Source: Hyphomicrobiales bacterium
Lineage (GTDB): Bacteria; Pseudomonadota; Alphaproteobacteria; Rhizobiales; Rhizobiaceae
Direction of reading: 5' to 3'
Length of the DNA stretch: 64,000 bases
NCBI GenBank assembly: GCA_900472575.1
Contig: UCIV01000043.1
Location: 27,637-91,636 of the forward strand
Part shown: positions 33,671 to 40,865 of the stretch, one piece after another
Numbering within the stretch: position 1 is the first letter of the stretch
How the letters are laid out: every line of letters begins with the position of its first letter
Notes under the pieces: model-generated
Database searches by the model: none
What the model was told of the DNA's origin: nothing
What the model saw: only the letters and a program-made list of their open reading frames with translations
Program-made: the position numbers and the translations under genes

Positions 33671-33688
33671 ATGTCAGGGACATGACAC
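33671..33688 (-). promoter_or_regulatory. Predicted Pho box upstream of the GT21 gene
   Basis: Read on the minus strand: GTGTCAT-GTCC-CTGACAT, matching CTGTCAT-N4-CTGTCAT at 12 of 14 positions, better than the pstS box. It points toward the glycosyltransferase gene and lies 41 bases after the stop of the upstream oxidoreductase. The expected -10 is poorly conserved, so activity is not certain. Confidence 0.65.
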
Positions 33689-33729
33689 GAGGGCGGATGC
33701 CGAGGCTGACCGGTCCATACCCACGACTT

Positions 33730-34845
33730 TTATTCGGAAATCAGCCTCCAGACCTCATCGGCAATGGCAAGCGACGAGGTGAGGCCAGGAGATTCGATAC
33801 CGTATAACGCCACGTAACCCTGATGTCCCGCAACCTGCGGTCCCTGGATGATGAAGTCGCCGCCGCCACCGCCTTCGGGGCCTACCGTCTTTGGCCGCAC
33901 GCCGGCATAGGCCGGCTGCAGCGAGGCATCCTTCAGATGCGGCCAGTATTTACGGATCGCGGCATAGAATTTTTCCGAGCGGGCCGGATCGACATCGTAG
34001 TTTGGGGCTTCCACCCATTCGACATCAGGCCCGAACCGCGCCTGTCCGGCGAGATCGAGTGTCAGATGCGTGCCGAGGCCACCCGGTTCCGGTACCGGAT
34101 AGATCAGCCGACTGGCCGGTGCCTTGCCGGACAGAGCGAAATAATTGCCCTTGGCGTAGGAGCGATGCGGAATTGTTGCAGGATCAAGCCCTGCCAAGTT
34201 TTCAGAGACCGACCATGCCTCAAGCCCCGCCGAATTAACAACCAGCCGTGCGTTCGCGGTGAAAGGGTCATTGCCGCCAACGGAGAGATTTAGCCCATTG
34301 GCTGTCAATTCGCCGGAGAGAAGCGGAGAGTTTACGACAATCGTGCCGCCATGAGCCTCGATATCGGTAATATAGGCATCCATCAGGCCGTGGCTGTCGA
34401 TGATGCCGGTCGACGGCGAAACGAGCGCCGCATGGCCGGTAATCTGCGGCTCGAGTGCATGCAGTTCCGCGGCATCGATGAGGTAGCAATCGTCGACGCC
34501 GTTGGCTGCAGCCTGTTTCAGCAGCTTTTCCAGATAGGCGACCTCATCGGGATCGGAAGCGACGACAAGCTTGCCGCATTGGCGGTGCGGGACATGGCGC
34601 GCGCGGCAATAGGCATAAAGCGCATCCCTGCCCTTGACGCAGAGTTCCGCCTTGCGGCTGCCGCTTGCATAATAGAGCCCGGCATGGATGACCTCGCTGT
34701 TGCGCGAGGAGGTGATGCTGCCAGTCAACGGCTCGCTTTCGAGAACGACGACCTCACGCCCCGCCATCGCCAGCCGGCGGGCAATAGCCAGACCGACGAC
34801 ACCACCACCGACGACCACGCAATCGAGGTCGAGAACTTCCCCCAT
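33730..34845 (-). CDS. FAD-dependent oxidoreductase (L-2-hydroxyglutarate oxidase/DadA-like)
   Basis: A 371-residue flavoprotein. The dinucleotide-binding motif is VVVGGGVVGLAIARRLA at the N-terminus. SSRNSEVIHAGLYYASGSRK is typical of the L-2-hydroxyglutarate dehydrogenase (LhgO/L2HGDH) branch of the DAO superfamily, as are PSTGIIDSHGLM and GVRPKTVGPEGGGGGDFII near the C-terminus. Predicted reaction: oxidation of an L-2-hydroxyacid, with electrons passed to quinone or oxygen. It is divergent from a D-2-hydroxyacid dehydrogenase gene. Exact substrate not certain. Confidence 0.85.
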   Translation of the reverse strand: MGEVLDLDCVVVGGGVVGLAIARRLAMAGREVVVLESEPLTGSITSSRNSEVIHAGLYYASGSRKAELCVKGRDALYAYCRARHVPHRQCGKLVVASDPDEVAYLEKLLKQAAANGVDDCYLIDAAELHALEPQITGHAALVSPSTGIIDSHGLMDAYITDIEAHGGTIVVNSPLLSGELTANGLNLSVGGNDPFTANARLVVNSAGLEAWSVSENLAGLDPATIPHRSYAKGNYFALSGKAPASRLIYPVPEPGGLGTHLTLDLAGQARFGPDVEWVEAPNYDVDPARSEKFYAAIRKYWPHLKDASLQPAYAGVRPKTVGPEGGGGGDFIIQGPQVAGHQGYVALYGIESPGLTSSLAIADEVWRLISE

Positions 34846-34955
34846 GCAACTCCCCCATACAGGTCAACTTGGCCGTTCTTCGGGCTTTCACGAAAGGCCG
34901 AATGTTGTAGGACTACATTCCTCAAACAGGCGCGCGCCGAATGCAAGCCGGAACT

Positions 34956-35055
34956 AAAGCGTGTCGCGATCCTTCGGATTCGCTCACACGCTTTAGATTC
35001 TTGATTTGTCGCATGTCTTCAGCGCAAAACCGCTGCACACTTTTGCGCGACATGC
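34956..35055. repeat. Rhizobial palindromic intergenic element, two stem-loops
   Basis: Stem 1: AAAGCGTGT (34956-34964) with ACACGCTTT (34986-34994), with further imperfect pairing inside. Stem 2: GCATGTC (35011) and GCGCAAAA (35022) with TTTTGCGC (35041) and GACATGC (35049). The core of stem 2 resembles the elements at 42574 and 47529. It lies between two divergent genes. No coding signal. Confidence 0.7.
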
Positions 35056-35077
35056 TTTACTTTTTTGGGAGGCTCCA

Positions 35078-36031
35078 ATGACGAAGATTGTTTTCCTCGA
35101 TCGCGACACGATTGGTCCTGCGGTGACGATTACCCGGCCGAGCTTTCCCCATGAATGGGTCGAATACGGCAAGACGCCGGAGACAGAGGTGGCGGGACGA
35201 ATCCGCGAGGCGGATATCGTCATCACAAACAAGGCACCGGTGCGCGAAGCGTCGATCAAGGCTGCGCCGAAGCTGAAAATGATCACGGTCGCGGCGACCG
35301 GCTACGACGTAATCGATCTCGCCTTCGCCAAGGAGCGCGGCATCGTGGTTTCGAATGTGCGCGGTTATGCGGTCAATACCGTGCCGGAGCATACGTTTGC
35401 GCTGATCTTTGCGCTGCGTCGCTCGATCGTCGGTTTTCGCGAGGACGTGATCTCGGGCGAGTGGCAGCGCGCCAACCAGTTCTGCTTCTTCAACCATCCG
35501 ATTCGCGATCTGGCCAATTCCACGATCGGCATTTTCGGTGGCGGCACGCTGGGCCAATCGGTGGCACGGATCGCCGAGGCGCTGGGCATGAAGGTGATGT
35601 TTGCCGGCCGCAAGGGCGCAGCCAAGGTGGCGGAGGGCTATACGCCGTTCGAAACGGTGCTTGAGGAGGCCGACATCATCACGCTGCATATGCCGCTCAA
35701 GCCGGAGACGCGTGACCTGATCGGGATCGAAGAGTTCCGCAAAATGAAAAAACATCCGCTGATCATCAATACCGCACGGGGCGGGCTGGTGAACGAGGCA
35801 GACCTTGTGACGGCGTTGAATAAAGGGCTGATTGCCGGCGCCGGCTTCGATGTGCTGACCAAAGAACCGCCGGCAGCCGACAATCCGCTTCTGACCGTTC
35901 TTGACCGGCCGAATGTAATCCTCACCCCTCATGTCGCCTGGGCGAGCGATGAGGCGATGCAAGCGCTCTGGGCACAGGTGATCGGGCATGTCGAGAATTT
36001 CGAAAAGGGCACGCCGTCCAACGTTCTTTAG
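35078..36031 (+). CDS. D-2-hydroxyacid dehydrogenase (NAD(P)-dependent)
   Basis: A 317-residue member of the D-isomer 2-hydroxyacid dehydrogenase family. The NAD-binding Rossmann motif is IGIFGGGTLGQSVARIAEAL (about residues 149-168). The substrate/catalytic residues are the Arg in INTARGGLVNEADL, the Glu in FDVLTKEPPAADNP and the His in LTPHVAWAS. GGGAGG five bases before ATG 35078 decides the start over an in-frame ATG 24 codons upstream. Glycerate, hydroxypyruvate or another 2-oxoacid could be the substrate. Divergent from the L-2-hydroxyacid oxidase-like gene. Confidence 0.88.
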   Translation: MTKIVFLDRDTIGPAVTITRPSFPHEWVEYGKTPETEVAGRIREADIVITNKAPVREASIKAAPKLKMITVAATGYDVIDLAFAKERGIVVSNVRGYAVNTVPEHTFALIFALRRSIVGFREDVISGEWQRANQFCFFNHPIRDLANSTIGIFGGGTLGQSVARIAEALGMKVMFAGRKGAAKVAEGYTPFETVLEEADIITLHMPLKPETRDLIGIEEFRKMKKHPLIINTARGGLVNEADLVTALNKGLIAGAGFDVLTKEPPAADNPLLTVLDRPNVILTPHVAWASDEAMQALWAQVIGHVENFEKGTPSNVL

Positions 36032-36184
36032 ACTATCCACCTGAACATTTTCGGGAATGTATCAAAGTGGAAATGCGGGCTTAGTGAAAGATTCAGGTGT
36101 TTGATGCAGGGTCAGACTATGGGTAATAGTGGCCGCGCGTGTTGAAACCGCTGAATAGGCCGCTCTCTGGGGAAGGCTTATCTG

Positions 36185-36445
36185 ATGACCGACAAGTTCA
36201 ACGCACCCGTGCGGGAATTCATTGCGGAAAACTTTCTGTTTCGCGCCGATGCTGAACTCGACGACAACCAGTCATTGCTGGAAAGCGGCGTGATCGATTC
36301 CACCGGCGTGCTCGAAGTCATCGCCTTTCTGGAGCAGACGTTCGGCATTTCCATTGCGGACGATGAGATCGTTCCGGAAAATCTCGACAGCATCGCCAAC
36401 ATGACGCGATATCTGGCATCGAAGCTGCCGGCCGCGGCGGCTTGA
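36185..36445 (+). CDS. Dedicated acyl/peptidyl carrier protein
   Basis: An 86-residue carrier protein. S39 in SGVIDSTGVLEVIAFLEQ is the predicted phosphopantetheine attachment site. The motif is DST rather than the DSL of fatty-acid-synthesis AcpP, which suggests a specialised carrier. GGGGAAGG lies about eight bases upstream. The AMP-dependent ligase gene begins 16 bases after its stop, and the NAD-synthase-like gene overlaps that, so the three form an operon. The loaded acyl or aminoacyl group is unknown. Confidence 0.88.
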   Translation: MTDKFNAPVREFIAENFLFRADAELDDNQSLLESGVIDSTGVLEVIAFLEQTFGISIADDEIVPENLDSIANMTRYLASKLPAAAA

Positions 36446-36461
36446 GGCCAGCGGACCGGCC

Positions 36462-38015
36462 ATGCGTATCGAGGATCATCTTCGCCAAAGCGCCGGTCGT
36501 TTCGGATCAAAGACGGCGCTGATCGTCGGCGAAATCCGTTTGGCCTATGAGGATCTGGACGAGCTATCTGATCGGCTGGCTGCTGGCCTCATCACGCAGG
36601 GGATCAAGGCGGGCGACCGGATTCTGATGGTTGCCGAGAATTCGGTCGAGGTAGCGGTGGCATTCTTCGCTGCGTGGAAGGCCGGGGCGGTACCCTGCCC
36701 TCTCCATGCCTCGATCAAGCAGGACAAGCTGCGCGCCATCATCGAGAGTACAGAACCTTCTACTATCCTTGCGCAGGCCCGTTTCCTGAGCGTGGTGGAC
36801 AGTGCACTCAGCGGTGCGGATCATATTCCTCTCAAAATTGCATTCGGGACCCTGCCAACGAGCGCCACCGAAGATTGGCTGGCCTATGAGGCGATTGCCA
36901 CTCATGACGGCAAGGCCGAACTGCCGCGACAGGTGGACAGCGAAGCGCTGGCGCTTCTGATCCACACATCGGGTTCGACCGGCACGCCGAAGGGCGTGAT
37001 GCATAGCCATGCCAGCCTGCTCGCCGCCTGTGGCTCGATTGTCGACTATCTGGAAAACAACTCCGACGACATCGTGCTCAGCGTGTTGCCGATCTCCTTC
37101 GGTTACGGGATCACCCAGATCCTGACCATGGTGATGGTCGGTGGAACGCTGGTTCTGGAGAAGAGCTTTGCCTTTCCACGCAGGGTGCTTCAGCGTCTCG
37201 CCGAAGTGAAGGCGACCGGATTTCCGCTTGTGCCGCCGATGGCGGCCCTGATTACGGGGATGCAGGATCTCCAACCGGGTTTTCTGCCTGAAATGCGCTA
37301 TATCACCAGCGCTGCTGCCGCCATGCCGCCATCGGTCGGCCATAGACTTCGCAGCCTGCTGCCGGATGCCCGGCTGTTCCTGATGTATGGCCAGACGGAA
37401 TGCATTCGCGCGACCTATCTTCCGGCGGAAGAAGCCGACATGCGGCCGCTCTCTGTGGGCCGGGCCATTGCGGGAACGCGCGCTTTCGTCATCGATGAGG
37501 ACGGTCGCGCACTCGGCGCCGGCGAGATCGGTGAACTGGTGGTCGAAGGACCGCATGTGATGAACGGCTACTGGAGAGACGAACTGAATTCGTCCACCAA
37601 GCTGCTGCCTATTGCCAACGGCAGGCGGCTTCATACCGGCGACCTCTTCAGGACCGATAACGACGGCTTTCTCTATTTCGTCAGCCGGCGCGACGACATC
37701 ATCAAGACCCGCGGCGAGAAGGTGAGCCCACAGGAGGTGGAGCGGATTCTCTACGCGCTACCCGGCATTCGCGAGGCGGCTGTGGCCGGTATCGACGATC
37801 CGGTGTTCGGCCAGCTGATCCGCGCCTATGTCGCGCTGGAGCCTGATGCCGGGCTTTCCGAAAAGGATATCCTGCGCCACTGCGCGGCTCATCTCGAAGA
37901 TTATATGGTGCCGAAAAGCGTCGAGTTTCGCGACGCGTTACCAAAGACCAGTACCGGCAAAATCCGCCTTACCGCCGAAAAATCCGCTCCCGATATCGAG
38001 GACAATGTCGCATGA
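36462..38015 (+). CDS. AMP-dependent acyl/aryl ligase (ANL superfamily)
   Basis: A 517-residue adenylating enzyme. The P-loop is T169-SGSTGTPKG-178. Other motifs are MYGQTECI, the hinge GDLFRTDNDGFLYFVSRRDD, KTRGEKVSPQEVE and the C-terminal catalytic lysine in KTSTGKIR. This type activates a carboxylic acid as acyl-AMP and transfers it to CoA or to a carrier-protein thiol; with an ACP gene directly upstream, the carrier is the likely acceptor. Its stop overlaps the next gene by ATGA. Substrate not predictable from motifs. Confidence 0.9.
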   Translation: MRIEDHLRQSAGRFGSKTALIVGEIRLAYEDLDELSDRLAAGLITQGIKAGDRILMVAENSVEVAVAFFAAWKAGAVPCPLHASIKQDKLRAIIESTEPSTILAQARFLSVVDSALSGADHIPLKIAFGTLPTSATEDWLAYEAIATHDGKAELPRQVDSEALALLIHTSGSTGTPKGVMHSHASLLAACGSIVDYLENNSDDIVLSVLPISFGYGITQILTMVMVGGTLVLEKSFAFPRRVLQRLAEVKATGFPLVPPMAALITGMQDLQPGFLPEMRYITSAAAAMPPSVGHRLRSLLPDARLFLMYGQTECIRATYLPAEEADMRPLSVGRAIAGTRAFVIDEDGRALGAGEIGELVVEGPHVMNGYWRDELNSSTKLLPIANGRRLHTGDLFRTDNDGFLYFVSRRDDIIKTRGEKVSPQEVERILYALPGIREAAVAGIDDPVFGQLIRAYVALEPDAGLSEKDILRHCAAHLEDYMVPKSVEFRDALPKTSTGKIRLTAEKSAPDIEDNVA

Positions 38016-39010
38016 CAAACGCCCCTGCCCGCTTGAAACCGACCGCATCGTTTTCCGCAAAAAGGCTCGTGCTCGATGCCGAGGCGGAGATCGAGCGCAT
38101 TTGCGAATGGCTGCGCGTCACGGTGCTGAAAGACCTGCGCAAACGCGGGGCCGTGCTCGGCCTTTCCGGCGGCATCGATTCCAGCGTGACGGCAGCGCTT
38201 TGCGCCCGCGCGCTAGGCAAGGGCAAGGTGAGCGGCGTGTTCATGCCGGAACATGACAGCGACCCGGACAGTCTGCGGCTCGGCAAGGCGCTGGCGGAGG
38301 CGGTTGGCATCGAAACGGTGCTGGAGGATATCGGCCCGTCACTCGCCGCCCAGGGATGCTACGCCCGCCGTGACGGCTTTATCCGTCAGGTCGTGCCGGA
38401 ATTCGGTGACGGCTGGGGCTGCAAGGTGGTACTTGAGGATGCGTTGACCGGGCGCGGTTACAACATATCGTGGCTGGTGGTAGCCAACCCGGCCGGCGAG
38501 CAGAGCCGGCACCGGATGCCGCTCGATGTCTATCTCGGCATGATCGCCGCCGCCAACATGAAGCAGCGGACCCGCAAGCAGATCGAATATTACCATGCCG
38601 ACCGCTTGAACTTCGCCGTTGCCGGCACACCGAACCGGCTGGAATACGACCAGGGATTCTTCGTCAAGAACGGCGATGGCGCGGCCGATTTCAAGCCGAT
38701 CGCCCATCTCTACAAGACCCAGGTCTATCAGCTGGCGGAAGCGCTCGGCGTGCCGGAAGAAATTCGCCGTCGCCCGCCGACAACCGACACCTGGTCGCTG
38801 CCGCAGGGGCAGGACGAATACTATTTCTCGCTGCCCTATGACCGGATGGATATCTGCCTCTATGCGCTGGACAACGGTATTTCCCGCGAAGAGACCGCGG
38901 ACGCAGCGGGGCTTACACCGGATCAGGTGGATGCGGTCTGGCGCAATATCGCCTCGAAGCGGAAGGTCGCCGATTACCTGCACGCCCCGCCGCTGACGAT
39001 GCTCGACTGA
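38012..39010 (+). CDS. NH3-dependent NAD(+) synthase-like protein (nadE family)
   Basis: A 332-residue ATP-pyrophosphatase-fold amide-forming enzyme. The PP-loop is S52-GGIDSS-58. NAD-synthase motifs are QRTRKQIEYYHADRL, AGTPNRLEYDQGFFVKNGDG and DFKPIAHLYKTQVYQLAEAL. It lacks the glutaminase domain of the large NadE and is longer than the 275-residue NH3-dependent type, with an N-terminal extension. Rhizobia normally also have a glutamine-dependent NadE, so this operon copy may be a paralogue with a special role. It overlaps the ligase gene by four bases. Confidence 0.88.
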   Translation: MTNAPARLKPTASFSAKRLVLDAEAEIERICEWLRVTVLKDLRKRGAVLGLSGGIDSSVTAALCARALGKGKVSGVFMPEHDSDPDSLRLGKALAEAVGIETVLEDIGPSLAAQGCYARRDGFIRQVVPEFGDGWGCKVVLEDALTGRGYNISWLVVANPAGEQSRHRMPLDVYLGMIAAANMKQRTRKQIEYYHADRLNFAVAGTPNRLEYDQGFFVKNGDGAADFKPIAHLYKTQVYQLAEALGVPEEIRRRPPTTDTWSLPQGQDEYYFSLPYDRMDICLYALDNGISREETADAAGLTPDQVDAVWRNIASKRKVADYLHAPPLTMLD

Positions 39011-39022
39011 ACCCGATCGGGC

Positions 39023-40132
39023 TCAGTCGAAATCGTCGCCGATCAGGCGCATCCAGTTTTCTCCGGCGAGCCCGCTGATCAGGGCTTCGCCGGCCTTGAT
39101 CGGTTCCAGCAGGCTTTTGTCCTTTGCATGGGCGACGAAAAAAGCGCGGCCGTAAAACAGCGTCTTCCGGCTGATGAGTTCGGGCGTCAGCCAAGGATGG
39201 CCGGCGCCGCGGATAGCGACACAGCCCGCGGCATCGGCATGTGCAAACAGATCGTCGACCATTTCGCCGGCAATATTTGGTGCGCAGACGGCCTGCAGTA
39301 GCCAGCCAATCCCGCGCGGGCGACCGTAATAGACGTAACAACCGACCAGCTCGCCGCTGCGGGACTCGGCGATACGCCACGAGGGCTTACCAAACTGGCG
39401 CTTTTCCTGCGCATGATCCATGAACCAATCCAGCGACGCTCGGTTCCACTGCGGGCGCAGGGGAAAGAGTTCGGAGAGTTTCAGCACCGCTTGGGTAAAA
39501 TCTTCCCGCGATGCATCCCAGAAATTTACGCGCCCTGCCCCATGGATCGGCGGCGCCCGAAACGCCTTCACGCCCATGCGCTCGATCATGCCATCTGACA
39601 GCGATGCAACGGGGCGGAGAAAACGCGCAGCTTTCAGCCCGCGCTCGGCAACCTGAACGGCCGTGCCTGCAGGGCGCAGGATTCGCAGCCAGTTGAGACT
39701 GTAAGCGATATCCAAAGGCAGGGCGAGCTTCTGCCACATGCCGAGTGCCAGAGCATTGGCGGTTTCCGTCAGTGAAATATCCTGCGGCCCGGTGAGGAAG
39801 GCACGAAGGAGACGGGCACCTGCCAGCGGATTCTGCTCATGCCGATCCACCATCATGGATCCGGCAAAGGCCGCGCGGATGGGGCGACCGCCTATTTCGA
39901 GGCGGGATGGAAATACGCCGATGAAGCCCTGCACACCGCCGCTTTTGTCGATAAAAACCTTGGAACGGATTTCCTCGTCATACCACGGATGATCGAAGAG
40001 CACCTCGCGCAGATACTGGATCATGGATGGACGGACAGGCTGCGAACCACGGAAGGTCTTCTGGAAGAGTTCGGCCACGGAAGGTAGGTCCTCCCGCTCC
40101 AGATCACGCACCCCGCCCGCCTTTTCCGCCAT
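39023..40132 (-). CDS. GNAT-superfamily acyltransferase-like protein
   Basis: A 369-residue protein with an N-terminal GNAT-like domain (VRDLEREDLPSVAELFQKTF, then GFIGVFPSRLEIGGRPIRAA and a conserved DRHEQNPLAGARLLRAFL region) and a second, degenerate GNAT-like half (about 200-330, with SGELVGCYVYYGRPRG). Proteins like this occur in surface-polysaccharide and secondary-metabolite loci. ATG 40132 is chosen by alignment sense and a GGGGA upstream; a longer start at 40231 adds 33 residues without similarity. Convergent with the ACP/ligase/NadE operon, 12 bases apart at the stops. Confidence 0.75.
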   Translation of the reverse strand: MAEKAGGVRDLEREDLPSVAELFQKTFRGSQPVRPSMIQYLREVLFDHPWYDEEIRSKVFIDKSGGVQGFIGVFPSRLEIGGRPIRAAFAGSMMVDRHEQNPLAGARLLRAFLTGPQDISLTETANALALGMWQKLALPLDIAYSLNWLRILRPAGTAVQVAERGLKAARFLRPVASLSDGMIERMGVKAFRAPPIHGAGRVNFWDASREDFTQAVLKLSELFPLRPQWNRASLDWFMDHAQEKRQFGKPSWRIAESRSGELVGCYVYYGRPRGIGWLLQAVCAPNIAGEMVDDLFAHADAAGCVAIRGAGHPWLTPELISRKTLFYGRAFFVAHAKDKSLLEPIKAGEALISGLAGENWMRLIGDDFD

Positions 40133-40240
40133 GACAGCAATCCCCGTTGGCCAAACCGCCCTGGCGGGACCGTGCCAGAATAGGCTTAAGCAAACGAAAA
40201 GAGGCCCGCTTGGGGCCGCTCTCTCAACCATCAGATCGGA

Positions 40241-40633
40241 TTACATCCAGTAAGGCGGAACGCCGTAATAGTCGTAAACCTTCCGGTCATTTGCTCGATA
40301 GAAACTATCGTCGTCGAGATCGTGATATTTCGGAGCACCGGTAATCTGATCCTTGGTCAGGTCGATACGGTAACCGTCGAGCTGTTCGTCATAGCGCAGC
40401 TTTTCCCATGGCAGCGGGTAATAGTCATCGCCGATGCCAAGGAAACCGCCGAAGCTCAGGACCGCATAACTGACACGGCCGCCGCGCTTTTCGAGCAGAA
40501 TGCGTTCGATCGAGCCGATCCGCTTACCGTCGGCGCCATAGACTGCAGTGCCTTCGACCTTATCACTGGCGATCAGCGAAGGCGTATCCTTCACATACGG
40601 ATCCTGACCTGCACGGGGTTCCTGATGCAACAT
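40241..40633 (-). CDS. PRC-barrel domain protein
   Basis: A 130-residue soluble protein with one PRC-barrel: IASDKVEGTAVYGADGKRIG, SIERILLEKRGGRVSYAVLS and GGFLGIGDDYYPLPWEKLRY. The C-terminus (DDDSFYRANDRKVYDYYGVP) is typical of rhizobial stress-linked PRC-barrel proteins, which are often induced by osmotic or general stress; the biochemical role is unknown. An AGGAGG ribosome-binding site precedes the ATG. It lies upstream of the GNAT gene on the same strand with a 108-base gap. Confidence 0.88.
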   Translation of the reverse strand: MLHQEPRAGQDPYVKDTPSLIASDKVEGTAVYGADGKRIGSIERILLEKRGGRVSYAVLSFGGFLGIGDDYYPLPWEKLRYDEQLDGYRIDLTKDQITGAPKYHDLDDDSFYRANDRKVYDYYGVPPYWM

Positions 40634-40865
40634 GACGTACCTCCTTTGATCTTTTCGTCATGGGAATAGAACTTCCCCCCACGGCAATCGTTCCCGAAAA
40701 ATCTTCTCGGCCTGCGACAATTGACGCTTACGTTAAAGTCATCTAGCTGTTCGAGAATGGACCAGTCTTTTCCGGTTCCTGTGAATGACCTAATATAGGC
40801 TTTGGAGAAGTGGAGGACTTTTCCATAGCCTTCAGGTAAGGGCAACGAGCATGGAGGATGCTCTC

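Noticed and set aside
29278..40132. Genomic island inserted at tRNA-Thr
   Set aside because: No integrase, no transposase and no repeated tRNA 3' end was seen downstream. Base composition does not change sharply at the tRNA.
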